56,379 nt of DNA from assembly GCA_018267315.1 (NCBI GenBank), contig JAFDYS010000029.1:7759-64137 (forward strand), written 5' to 3'. Source of the stretch: Bacteroidota bacterium. GTDB taxonomy: Bacteria > Bacteroidota > Bacteroidia > Chitinophagales > UBA10324. Under the pieces are notes generated by a model that worked only from the letters and a program-made list of their open reading frames with translations, had not been told where the DNA came from and did not search any database. The translations under genes and the position numbers were made by a program. Each line of letters opens with the position of its first letter. Positions within the stretch are counted from its first letter, which is position 1. Below, piece by piece: positions 42,069 through 51,800 of this stretch.

Positions 42069-44450
42069 ATGAATGGCAATATGTGGGGGCGTTTCACTTT
42101 TCTACAAAGCTTAGCGGCCTGTCTTTTCGCTATTTGCATTTCCAATCATGTGTTCGGTCAGGTCGCACAGATTCATGGCCAAATCACCTCGCTCCCTGAT
42201 TCATTACCCATCCCAGATGTAACCGTGCATGCGGGAAACAATTTGGGCACTACCAGTGATGATGAAGGAAATTTCGAGATTCTTATTCCGCCCGGCACTT
42301 ATGTTATTGAATTCAGTTCACTGGGATTTGAATCGAAGAAAACCAATGTGACACTTGGCCCCGGCGATAAATTGCTGCTGAATGTGCAACTGAAATCTTC
42401 TGCCAAAGAACTGGATCTGGTGGTAGTGACCGCCAGTAAATATGAAAAGCACATCACTGAAGAAACGGTTTCCATGGAAGTGCTCAAACCCGGCATGATT
42501 GAAAACATCAACGCGGTAAGCATGGATAATGCGATCACGAAAGTTCCGGGAGTCACCATCATTGATAACCAGGCCAACATTAGAGGCGGCAGCGGATTCG
42601 CTTACGGCGCCGGCAGCCGGGTGCTGATGCTCGTGGATGATATACCGCAACTCACCGCCGACGCCAACGACGTAAAATGGGAATTCATCCCCATGGAAAA
42701 CATCAATCAGGTGGAAGTGATCAAAGGTGCTTCTTCAGTACTGTATGGCTCTTCGGCACTCAATGGCGTTATTAATGTGCGCACGAATTATCCCACTTCA
42801 ACTCCACAAACTAACATCACTTTCTTCCAGGGTTTATTTCTTGATCCGAAGCGGGAGCAAATCATCTGGTGGGGCAACCGGCAACCCAACTTTGCCGGAG
42901 GCAATTTCATGCACAGCAGAAAGATCGGACAATTCGATTTGGTAGCCGGGGGAAATCTTTACAATGAAAACAGTTTTCATGAAGGCGAATACACACAACG
43001 CCTCCGCCTTGATGCCAATACCCGGTACCGTTTCAAAAACATTGACGGATTATCTGTGGGCCTGAATACGAATTACATGTACTACCACTCCGGCACTTAT
43101 TTTCTCTGGCAGGATGATACCACCGGTGCATACCGGCCGCTCGGCGGAATGGATACGGCCACCACCACCATTTCAGAAGGAATGAATACCCGCTTCTACC
43201 TGGATCCGTTTGCACATTACTTCACCAAAAACGGCGACCATCACAGTTTGAAACTTCGTTACTTCTACACCAACAATAACAACAACACCAATCAAAGTTC
43301 GGCGTCTGCACTCTATTACGGCGAGTATCAGTTCCAAAAGAAATTCAATTTTGAACTGAACTGGATCAGCGGGTTAATGGGAAGCTACTCCGATGTAAAA
43401 GCCGACCTCTATGGCGACCACTGGGCTTCAAACATGGCCGCTTACACGCAATTGGATAAGAAATTCGGAAAGCTCTCACTTATTGCCGGTGTGCGGTTTG
43501 AAACATTTAACGTGGATACATCGCAGGGATATTCTAAACCCGTACTCCGCGCCGGTCTCAACTATCCGGTTACATCATCCACCTTCCTGCGGGCTTCCTT
43601 TGGACAGGGTTATCGTTTTCCGTCCATTGCAGAAAAATATGTGAGCACTTCGGTAAGCGTGCTTCGTGTGTTTCCCAATCCATCCGTGCGGCCTGAGAAT
43701 GGATGGACCACAGAAGTGGGTGTGAAGCAATCTTTTCATGTCAGCAACTGGTCGGGCTATGCCGATCTCGCTTTCTTCATGCAACGTTATTACGACATGA
43801 TTGAGTTTGCATTCGGATATTACAAACCCAATCCGGTTCCCGGCGAGTTTGACTTAAATTATCTCGGCTTCAAATCCATCAACGTGGAGAATGCCCGTAT
43901 TACCGGCGGTGAGTTTTCAGTTATAGGTGAAGGGAAAATCGGTGCCGTTAAAACGAGTTTGCTGGGCGGCATCACCATCATCTCCCCGATCAATATTGAT
44001 CAGAAAAAATTGGTGGACAGCGTGCTGGATCATACTGACGGACTCTCACAGGAAGTAACCGACTCGCTGAAACAAACAGCCATACTCAAGTACCGCAACA
44101 TCACCACGGCAAAGTTGAATGTGGACATGAGTTACCACCGTTTCAGCTGGGGAGCTGAATTACGCTACAACAGTTTCATGGTGAACATTGACCCCTTCTT
44201 TGAAGGAACCGATCCGCTCATCATTTATTTATTCGGTAGTCCGAAGGAATTTATTCCGGGCGTTAAAGAATATCGCGAGGAACATCACCACGGTGATTAT
44301 GTGATTGACCTCCGCGTATCGTATGACATCAGTGATCAGGTACGCTTCTCATTCATTGCCAAAAACCTGCTTAACCGCGAATACATGATTCGCCCCGCAC
44401 TGCTCGAAGCACCGCGCAGCGTGCAGGCACTCGTAAGTGTGAGGTTGTAA
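42069..44450 (+). CDS. TonB-dependent receptor
   Basis: 793 residues from the ATG at 42069, giving a signal peptide ending HVFGQ. A carboxypeptidase-regulatory-like domain (~30-115, IHGQITSLPDSLPIPDVTVHAGNN) is followed by the plug (ITKVPGVTIIDNQANIRGGSGFAYGAGSRVL, MENINQVEVIKGASSVLYGSSALNGVINV) and a ~600-residue barrel ending VQALVSVRL. The role is active uptake of a substrate across the outer membrane using TonB energy; the substrate is unknown. Not a SusC type, as the characteristic long form and SusD partner are absent. The AT-rich stretch TTTTTACCTTCAAC upstream may be part of its promoter. Confidence 0.93.
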   Translation: MNGNMWGRFTFLQSLAACLFAICISNHVFGQVAQIHGQITSLPDSLPIPDVTVHAGNNLGTTSDDEGNFEILIPPGTYVIEFSSLGFESKKTNVTLGPGDKLLLNVQLKSSAKELDLVVVTASKYEKHITEETVSMEVLKPGMIENINAVSMDNAITKVPGVTIIDNQANIRGGSGFAYGAGSRVLMLVDDIPQLTADANDVKWEFIPMENINQVEVIKGASSVLYGSSALNGVINVRTNYPTSTPQTNITFFQGLFLDPKREQIIWWGNRQPNFAGGNFMHSRKIGQFDLVAGGNLYNENSFHEGEYTQRLRLDANTRYRFKNIDGLSVGLNTNYMYYHSGTYFLWQDDTTGAYRPLGGMDTATTTISEGMNTRFYLDPFAHYFTKNGDHHSLKLRYFYTNNNNNTNQSSASALYYGEYQFQKKFNFELNWISGLMGSYSDVKADLYGDHWASNMAAYTQLDKKFGKLSLIAGVRFETFNVDTSQGYSKPVLRAGLNYPVTSSTFLRASFGQGYRFPSIAEKYVSTSVSVLRVFPNPSVRPENGWTTEVGVKQSFHVSNWSGYADLAFFMQRYYDMIEFAFGYYKPNPVPGEFDLNYLGFKSINVENARITGGEFSVIGEGKIGAVKTSLLGGITIISPINIDQKKLVDSVLDHTDGLSQEVTDSLKQTAILKYRNITTAKLNVDMSYHRFSWGAELRYNSFMVNIDPFFEGTDPLIIYLFGSPKEFIPGVKEYREEHHHGDYVIDLRVSYDISDQVRFSFIAKNLLNREYMIRPALLEAPRSVQALVSVRL

Positions 44451-44478
44451 TTCGCGTAACATGCTTTGCCTACTTTTG
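44445..44478 (+). promoter_or_regulatory. Bacteroidota promoter for the DUF4136-like gene at 44502
   Basis: TTG at 44445-44447, a 23-bp spacer, and TACTTTTG at 44471-44478, matching TTG-N17-23-TAnnTTTG. Transcription would start near 44483, about 19 nt before the ATG at 44502. The TTG overlaps the end of the TonB receptor gene. Confidence 0.55.
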
Positions 44479-44501
44479 CCTGTCTATATCAAAAGAACAT
44501 C

Positions 44502-45143
44502 ATGAAAAGATATTTACCCCTCCTTGCAGTTTTGCTGCTTCATTCCTGTGCACCGGCCACCAAGATCACTGCATCATGGGGCCAGAAAGACGTTGAACCG
44601 AAGAAGTACAGCAAAGTGGCAGTGGTGGCCATTTCTCCCAACACCCAAACACGGGCCAGCGTGGAATCAGTAGTGGCTGAAAAACTGAATGCGGCCGGAA
44701 TCAAAGCAGTGCCAACATTCAACACGTTTCCTTTTGCGGGCAAGATTGGTGAACTGGGACTTGATCAGGAAACGGTACAGCGCAAGATCAGGGAGAAGAT
44801 AAATGAGAATGGCATGGATGCCTTGCTCACCATCGTCCTGCTCGATAAGAAAAAAGAAGACCGCTATGTGGAAGGATCAAGCATTTCACTGGCAGCGCCG
44901 GTTTACGGTTATCCCTACTACGGTTATTACTCTTATGCTTATGCCACGGTTTATGACGGTGGTTACTACACCACTTCTACCACCTACTTCCTTGAAACGA
45001 ATCTTTATGATGTGGCTTCGGAGAAATTGATCTGGACGGCGCAAACCAGCACCATGGATCCTTCTTCACTGGAAAAAGAAGCGGCGAGCTATGCCACGCT
45101 GATCGTGAATGATATGTTGGCCAAGAAAGTGGTGGCGAAGTAA
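44502..45143 (+). CDS. DUF4136-like lipoprotein, copy 2
   Basis: 213 residues from the ATG at 44502, lipoprotein signal ending LLHSC. Shares with the gene at 21693 the start ATKITASWGQKDVEPKKYSKVAVVAI, a Tyr-rich loop (VYGYPYYGYYSYAYATVYDGGYYTT, ~135-160) and the ending TNLYDVASEKLIWTAQTSTMDPSS. Function unknown. It follows the TonB receptor by 51 bp but has its own promoter match. Confidence 0.7.
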   Translation: MKRYLPLLAVLLLHSCAPATKITASWGQKDVEPKKYSKVAVVAISPNTQTRASVESVVAEKLNAAGIKAVPTFNTFPFAGKIGELGLDQETVQRKIREKINENGMDALLTIVLLDKKKEDRYVEGSSISLAAPVYGYPYYGYYSYAYATVYDGGYYTTSTTYFLETNLYDVASEKLIWTAQTSTMDPSSLEKEAASYATLIVNDMLAKKVVAK

Positions 45144-45161
45144 GACTGCTGCCGCCGAGAT

Positions 45162-45908
45162 TTACTTCTGAACGTTCATCCGCTTTGTAACGGAATGTTC
45201 GCCATCAGAAACGGTCATAAAGTAGAGACCCGACTTGAGGCGGCTTCCGTCAATCAGGGTTTCGTTCACTCCCTTCTTTCCTGAAAGAGTATTTCTGAAA
45301 ACCTCATTGCCGACGAGATCAGAAACTTTCACGGTGTATGATGTTGCTTTTTCGAGGTTGACATAAACCGTGGTGCTTTCACCAAACGGGTTTGGCGAGT
45401 TTTGTGAAACGTCAAAATGGGTCGTACTCAACTCAGGCACTCCGATATTCTGATATACCACAATCTCATATCCGGGCGTAGGGAACGGAATGTACAGCAC
45501 CGGAGTGATGTACACATTAGCTTCAATCGTGAGCGGGTAGGTGCCGGCCACCGAAGGTGTTCCGAAGATCGAAACGCATCCCACCGAATCAGCTTTGAAA
45601 GCGCAATCCGGCGGGTTGCATGAGAAAAGAAATGGAGTACTCGCGGGAATGGCGCTGAGTCCGCTCACATTCGTAAGCACGATGTGATCAATATCAATCG
45701 AGTCATTATTGTAAGGAGCTTTCTTCGGCACTTTAAACTGCGCCACCGTCATGTATTCCTGTCCTACATATCCGGCAGGCAGGTTTACCGTGGTGTCGGG
45801 TGAAATGCCTGATCCCGGCTGTGTCCATTCGGGTTGACACACGGCCTGTGCATGCGACTGCGTTGTTAAAAAAATGAACAGCGGTAGCAAACGGAGAATG
45901 ATTTTCAT
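45162..45908 (-). CDS. Secreted Cys-motif protein with T9SS sorting domain
   Basis: 248 residues from the ATG at 45908; signal peptide ending SHAQA. The mature part starts CQPEWTQPGSGISPDTTVNLP and has a putative Ig-like fold with the Cys cluster SCNPPDCAFKADSVGC and the turn IFGTPSVAGTYPL. The C-terminus (SPNPFGESTTVYVNL...SVTKRMNVQK) is a T9SS type A signal. It is paralogous to the gene at 48010-48774. Secreted or surface-attached; function unknown. Confidence 0.8.
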   Translation of the reverse strand: MKIILRLLPLFIFLTTQSHAQAVCQPEWTQPGSGISPDTTVNLPAGYVGQEYMTVAQFKVPKKAPYNNDSIDIDHIVLTNVSGLSAIPASTPFLFSCNPPDCAFKADSVGCVSIFGTPSVAGTYPLTIEANVYITPVLYIPFPTPGYEIVVYQNIGVPELSTTHFDVSQNSPNPFGESTTVYVNLEKATSYTVKVSDLVGNEVFRNTLSGKKGVNETLIDGSRLKSGLYFMTVSDGEHSVTKRMNVQK

Positions 45909-46032
45909 CAGTGAGGTTTGCATGTAAAAATAATTCCTTTGTTCATTGAGATGATGAATTCAACATGCACAGGAAGTTTCACAACTTTCTTCACTTTCAG
46001 TAAGTCAATTTTCGTGTAGGTTTGAAACGGAA

Positions 46033-47076
46033 ATGAAAGCAACATGGTACGTCCGCTATTTACTGAGCATCCTGCCGGCCTGTATCGTCATCAATGGTAA
46101 CCTGCGCGGCGGATATTGGGCGCTCGGCGGCGCGGTGTTCATCGCTGTGCTACTTCTGATAATTGATCTCTTGCTGAAAGAAGACCGGTCTCCCATTCCG
46201 CAAACGCTACAGATTATTCCTGATCTCATTCTCGGAGCTCATGTTCTGTTTCAAACGGCGAGTGTTTTTTCACTGCTTTACGGTGTTCAATCCGGGATTC
46301 TGGAAGGAAGAGTAATGTGGTGGGCCATTGCCTCAACCGGTGTGAATTCAGGATTTGAAGGGATCATCTCTGCACATGAAATGATTCATCGTAAAGAAAT
46401 GTTCTGGCAAAAGCTTGGCATCTGGAATTTGTTCACGGTGAACTACGCCCACTTTTTCGTGGAGCATATCCGGAATCATCATCGGAATGTAGGAACGGCG
46501 AGTGATCCCGCTACGGCACGATACGGTGAAACGGTTTACGGATTTTTCCTGCGAACCGTTCCACAGCAATTCATTAGCGCGATTAATCTGGAAGCCACAC
46601 GACTCAGAAGAAACAGCCGTTCACCATATGGTTACAGAAATTTTACGGTGCGCGCAACGCTTACGGAGATCGCCGTCCTCATAGCGATGTTCTTTCTGTT
46701 TGGGAAATGGGTGATGATTGCTTTTTTCCTTCAGAGTTTGATTGCCGTTTTTCTGCTCGAGTATGTGAATTATGTGGAGCACTACGGATTGGTGAGAGAA
46801 GAAGGGAAAAAAGTAAACGCCACTCATAGCTGGCAGAGTGATTTACCAATTTCACGCTTTGCACTGATCGAACTTTCGCGCCATCCGGATCATCACCTTA
46901 CGGCATCGAAGCCATTTTACAAACTTGAATCGTATGAAGAAAGTCCGGTAATGCCGCTGGGCTATTTCGGATCGTTTTACACGGCACTCATTCCACCGTT
47001 GTGGTTTCGGGTGGTGAATCCGGTGTTGAAAAAGTATCTGGTGCAACAATCTATTTCGAGAGAAACTCCCGAATGA
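46033..47076 (+). CDS. alkB: AlkB-type membrane di-iron hydroxylase (alkane monooxygenase family)
   Basis: 347 residues with about six spans. The three His motifs of the alkane hydroxylase/desaturase superfamily are visible: HEMIHRKE (115-122), HIRNHHRNVGT (~145-155), and RHPDHHLTASKPF (~288-300), together with NYVEHYGLV near 250. This Tyr-His-rich NYVEHYGL motif is diagnostic of AlkB rather than of fatty-acid desaturases. It hydroxylates terminal carbons of alkanes or related chains at the membrane with O2 and rubredoxin electrons; no rubredoxin gene is adjacent. An exact TAGGTTTG element lies at 46017-46024 just before the start. Its last 26 bp overlap the convergent hydrolase gene. Confidence 0.85.
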   Translation: MKATWYVRYLLSILPACIVINGNLRGGYWALGGAVFIAVLLLIIDLLLKEDRSPIPQTLQIIPDLILGAHVLFQTASVFSLLYGVQSGILEGRVMWWAIASTGVNSGFEGIISAHEMIHRKEMFWQKLGIWNLFTVNYAHFFVEHIRNHHRNVGTASDPATARYGETVYGFFLRTVPQQFISAINLEATRLRRNSRSPYGYRNFTVRATLTEIAVLIAMFFLFGKWVMIAFFLQSLIAVFLLEYVNYVEHYGLVREEGKKVNATHSWQSDLPISRFALIELSRHPDHHLTASKPFYKLESYEESPVMPLGYFGSFYTALIPPLWFRVVNPVLKKYLVQQSISRETPE

Positions 47077-48004
47077 TCGGAAACTCTTTCTCCGGTTCTT
47101 CGACTTGAGGATTGTGCCCTGATTTTTCAAACATCACAAACTGCGCCTGCGGGCAATAGGTTTTGTATTTCACCTGTTCTTTCGGAACAGCTACCCGATC
47201 GTAACGGCCCGCAATGATGAGAACAGGCATCTTCATTTTCTTCAGCTTTGATGTGACATCAAATTTTTTCATGTCACCTTCCACTTTAAAATCTCCGTCG
47301 CGACCTACAATCTGGTAATAGAGTTTTGTGTTGAACTTATTGGGATAGGATGGATCAATGCCATGCAGAAATTTATCGGGATTGTAAGCATACAAAAATC
47401 CGTAAGGTACCTGTCCGTAAATATCAATGCACTCAGGATCGCTCGAGACCAAACCCTTTTTCCGCAGCACCATTAAAGAGTCCCACACTTCAGGATAATT
47501 CACTGCAATTTCATGATTGCTGTTGTCATCATTTTCCTGCCACATGTCACCGCTGAAAAAACCGTTGGCGATAATGAGATGACTTACGCGTTTCTCATAT
47601 TTCAACGCATATAACTGTGCCACCACACTGCCATACGAATGACCGAGCACGTTGATCTTATCATAACCCAATTGCTTTCGCACGCCTTCCAGGTCATCCA
47701 CGTCGCGATCAATGCTGTATTCTGTTACATCCTGTGCCGTGTCGGATTTTCCTCTGCCGAAATAATCAACGAATACCAGCGTGAAGTTTTTACTGAGCGA
47801 ATCAAAGCTGTGCATGCCCGCATGAGATCCTCCGGGTCCGCCGGAGATGAGAAAGAGCGGATCGCCGGTTCCTTCCGTTTCAATCCAGAGTTTGGCACCG
47901 TTCACCGTAATGTATTTGCCGGACGGATGCTGAAACACCTGCTGCGCATAACTGTTTTGAAAAACAATCGCTGCGATGGCGATGAAAAAGTAGGTTCTTG
48001 ACAT
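47051..48004 (-). CDS. Alpha/beta hydrolase (proline-iminopeptidase-like), exported
   Basis: 317 residues with a signal peptide ending NSYAQ. Motifs are ISGGPGGSHAGMHSF (oxyanion region, as in prolyl aminopeptidases), VFVDYFGRGKSD, nucleophile Ser123 in GHSYGSVVA, catalytic Asp in AGRYDRVAVP, and His in SGHNPQVEEP. It may cleave N-terminal residues from peptides or hydrolyse esters in the periplasm. It sits 5 bp downstream of the T9SS gene on the same strand and overlaps alkB tail to tail by 26 bp. Confidence 0.88.
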   Translation of the reverse strand: MSRTYFFIAIAAIVFQNSYAQQVFQHPSGKYITVNGAKLWIETEGTGDPLFLISGGPGGSHAGMHSFDSLSKNFTLVFVDYFGRGKSDTAQDVTEYSIDRDVDDLEGVRKQLGYDKINVLGHSYGSVVAQLYALKYEKRVSHLIIANGFFSGDMWQENDDNSNHEIAVNYPEVWDSLMVLRKKGLVSSDPECIDIYGQVPYGFLYAYNPDKFLHGIDPSYPNKFNTKLYYQIVGRDGDFKVEGDMKKFDVTSKLKKMKMPVLIIAGRYDRVAVPKEQVKYKTYCPQAQFVMFEKSGHNPQVEEPEKEFPIIREFLSK

Positions 48005-48009
48005 GATGT

Positions 48010-48774
48010 CTATCTTATCACCTGAAGTTTTGTGAATGCCTGTTGATCATTACCCGAAACCCGGATGAAATACATCGACGGAGGAAGCGAGGAAATGTCA
48101 AGTGGTTCATGATAATAACCCGCTCCCGCTTCTATTTCTTTTTCATCAACCAGTTCTCCTTCCAGAGTCAAAATTGCGATACGTAAGCTGCCCGCTTTCC
48201 TTTGATAGAATGAAAGCTGAGTTTTTGTGAAAGCAGGATTGGGAAAACAATTTGCAACAGAAAGCAACTGGTCCAAGACTTCATCAAAACCAGTTGCCGG
48301 TTGCACATCCATGTAGTAAAAGGAAACCGTGTCCACCTGTGGAGGAAGAGAAAACCCATAGCAGTCGTTTACATAAACGGTGACAAAAACATCCAGCGGA
48401 TGAATACCGATTTGCGATTCATCCGGAGTACCGCTGATGGCCGCGCATCCGTTTCCATTGCCCAGCACGGAGCACCACGGCACGTGACAGCCAAAAGAAA
48501 AACCATCCGGCAAGCCGTGAACGCTGTCAATGGTGAGCGAATCGATGCAGAGATGAACGGTAATCGTGTCTTCACCAATGACGAAATCAACCATGGTATC
48601 ACCCGGAAGATGGAAGTAGATTACTTCATCATAAGGCGAATTCACATAGGCCACAGCCAGGGTGTCCGGTTCAATACCGGCCACGGTATCGTTGTTGGGT
48701 GTACATGCCTGCGACCATGCCCTCGTGCAAGTCAGGAGAGATATCAGCAGAAGAATTGATAATGCTTTTTTCAT
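48010..48774 (-). CDS. Secreted Cys-motif protein with T9SS sorting domain, paralogue
   Basis: 254 residues, signal peptide ending RAWSQA. It mirrors the gene at 45162: start CTPNNDTVAGIEPDTLAVAYV, a Cys cluster SFGCHVPWCSVLGNGNGC, the turn AISGTPDESQIGIHPLDV, and a C-terminal T9SS domain (FPNPAFTKTQLSFYQRKAGSL...AFTKLQVIR). Likely co-transcribed with the hydrolase gene (5-bp gap). Surface or secreted; function unknown. Confidence 0.8.
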   Translation of the reverse strand: MKKALSILLLISLLTCTRAWSQACTPNNDTVAGIEPDTLAVAYVNSPYDEVIYFHLPGDTMVDFVIGEDTITVHLCIDSLTIDSVHGLPDGFSFGCHVPWCSVLGNGNGCAAISGTPDESQIGIHPLDVFVTVYVNDCYGFSLPPQVDTVSFYYMDVQPATGFDEVLDQLLSVANCFPNPAFTKTQLSFYQRKAGSLRIAILTLEGELVDEKEIEAGAGYYHEPLDISSLPPSMYFIRVSGNDQQAFTKLQVIR

Positions 48775-48893
48775 GAATGCAGATTTACCACTTTTGAATA
48801 AACAATGATAAAAAAGATTTCAGCCCTCAGCAATTCCGGCCAAAGAAAAAACTACATTTACTTGCTTCATTACCTCATTACAAAAACACACCA

Positions 48894-51800
48894 ATGAAAA
48901 AACTTTTCACATTCATCTTTCTGGCTATTTGCTCACTACAATCCTTTGCCACCGTTCGCACGGCATCCGTTACGGGAAACTGGAACAGCACGACCACCTG
49001 GGGAGGAACGGTTCCTGCCGCGAATGACGATGTGGTGATCAATGCGGGAGTGACCGTTACGATCAACGTAAATCCTGCAAACATTAACAATGTGACCGTT
49101 AATGGAACACTGCAGTTTGATGCCACAGGCACGGCACGCACCTGGACCATCAATCAGGCGCTCACGGTGAATTCGGGCGGCTCATTCATCTGCCAGGCAC
49201 CGGGCACAGCCACCACGCACACGCTCAATTATAACGGAACCAGCATCGCCAACAACGGTACGTTTAACATGAGAAGCGGGAGCAACGTATGTAACATCAC
49301 CATTGGCGGCGCGTCCACACAAACTATCGGTGGCAACAATGCAATCACCTTTAACAAGCTGACACTTAACAATACGGGGGGCAAATTTCAAATTGATTAT
49401 GCCAGCGGCGGCTTCACTCCTACCGAAATCAATCCCACAAAACTCAATGTAAGTATTACAACCAATGACTCGCTGGTGATTAAACAAGGGCTGCTGATCG
49501 GTTGCGCTATCAGCAACGCCACCATCAGTCACTCCGTAGCAAATTTCAAAATGGGTGGAAGCGGATCCAAGATTACTTCTTCGGTGAGCATTTTTACGCA
49601 GGTGACCACGATTACCGTGAATACCGGCATGATCCTGAATGATGCCACCAATTCCAATGTTTCCATTGCGGTAAGTAATTCCTTTATCTCCCCTTCGATG
49701 AGTCAATCCAATGCAGCGACAGCGTTTGCCTTGAATGGTCCTAATTGTACCGGCGGCGCCAGCCAGTCAACCACCGCTTCCATCATGGGTGACTGGAACA
49801 TGACCGACATTTTCGTGTGTGTTGGAAATTCCAAGTTGCTTGGAGGCACAGAGCCGGGACAACCGAAACTGATGCTCTACGGTGACGTGCATTGGGAAAG
49901 CAGCGAGACCCATACGATTGACCTGCCATTTACTTCAGATGATTTTTACATCAAGACCTGCTTCTTCGGAACATTCGATAGTGGCACGGCTTCACCAAAA
50001 ATTTATTTGTCCGGTGGCGATTTGAATGGCACACCCAAAACCTTCAATATCGCCTATGATGTTTTCAATGCGGAAGTGCAGGAGTCGAGTCCCCTCGGCA
50101 GTCAGACGTTTGCACAAATTTCCAGCGCGGATGCAGACTGGATCGTGAACGGACATTACCAAATTGTAAGCGGCGCCAGCATGGCCGTACATTCAGACCA
50201 CACGCTGGAGATTGATGGACGCCTCACCGTTCAAAGCGGCGGCGAAATCGCCGGAGCAGAATCAGAAACCGATGACAGCGGATATCAACCCATGGCTGGT
50301 CCGCTGCTCACTATGGGTGCTAGCGGAAAACTCACAACACAGAACGTGAGTGGACTGGGTAATGGAACACTGAGTGAAGCCGCCAGCGATGTAGCATTTA
50401 AAAACAGGACGGCTGATCTTGACTGGAATCTAAGCGCAATTGCTGCAACCGGAGTTGTTTCTTATGAAGTGAACACACAAACTGTTACGGCGCGTGATTA
50501 TCATATCCTCCTGCTATCCGGCGGCGTTAAAACAGCAAGCGCCGGTTTTAATACTGACAGTTTGCTGGGCGTATTAACCGGAACAGAATTTTCCAACGGA
50601 GGATTTGTCATCACGATAACGAAGCACGTTTCCAACAGCGGCACTCTCAGCGGTTCAGGGAAACTACTTTTAAACGGAACAGCTAACCAAATCCTGAGTG
50701 GCACAGCCACTGACTGGGGGAACCTGGAGTTGAATAATGCTGCCGGGTGCACGTGCCAATCAAACATTCCCACAACGGGCACTGTAACACTTACCAATGG
50801 GTTAATGACAACCAACGCTACGGCTATGCTTCAGCTGTCAGCTTCCGCCATAATCAACGGCGGCAGTTCCACCTCCCATGTGGCAGGTCCTATGTCAAAG
50901 ACGACTAACAGCTTGGCGGCTTTCAGTTTTCCTCTTGGCAAAGGCGGTAACTTCAGAGCCCTTACTATTTTGCCTTCTGCCACATCGACCACAACCTGGA
51001 CGGCTGAATTTTTTAATGCCCCATACAGTAACACATCGAGTCTGACTTCGCCGGTCACATCCGTGAATAGTTTTGTCTATTACACGCTTTCAAAATCCGG
51101 AAGCGCAAACGGAACACTCACCATTCCTTTCTCAGGACTGGAATCATTGCCTGATTTCAACGGATTATGCGTGGCCGGTTGGAATGGTGCTTCGTGGACA
51201 AATGCAGGCAATACATCCACCACAGGCAGTGCTTCTTCAGGGTCGGTAACATCGGCACTCATTTCAACATTTAGTGCGTTCACACTCGGCGAAATAACCA
51301 CTGTTGCCACGGGATTGATTTCCGGTTCACCATTTTGTCCCGGTGCCGCCGTCTCCGTTCCCTTTACTTCAGTAGGCACCATGAATGCTGGAAACATTTA
51401 TACGGCTCAGCTCTCAAATAAGAGCGGATCATTTTCGACACCAGTGAACATCGGTACACTAAGCAGTACTGCTAACTCCGGAAACATAAATGCCGTAATT
51501 ACTACCACCTCTAAAGCAGGTTCAAAATACAGGATCAGGGTCGTGAGCAGTTCACCATCCGTCACCGGTACTGACAACGGAGTGAATCTCACCGTCACTG
51601 CCTGCGGAACGCCCACCGGAATTACAGCAACCGGAATTACTCAAACCACAGCAACCATCAATTGGAACAGCGTGACCTGCGCCTATAACTACACCCTTCA
51701 ATACCGTAAGCAGGGAACATCGGCATGGACTAAGAAGAAAAATCTCACCGGAACTTCAAAGCAGTTAACAGGTCTGCTCGCCAATACCACATATGAGTAC

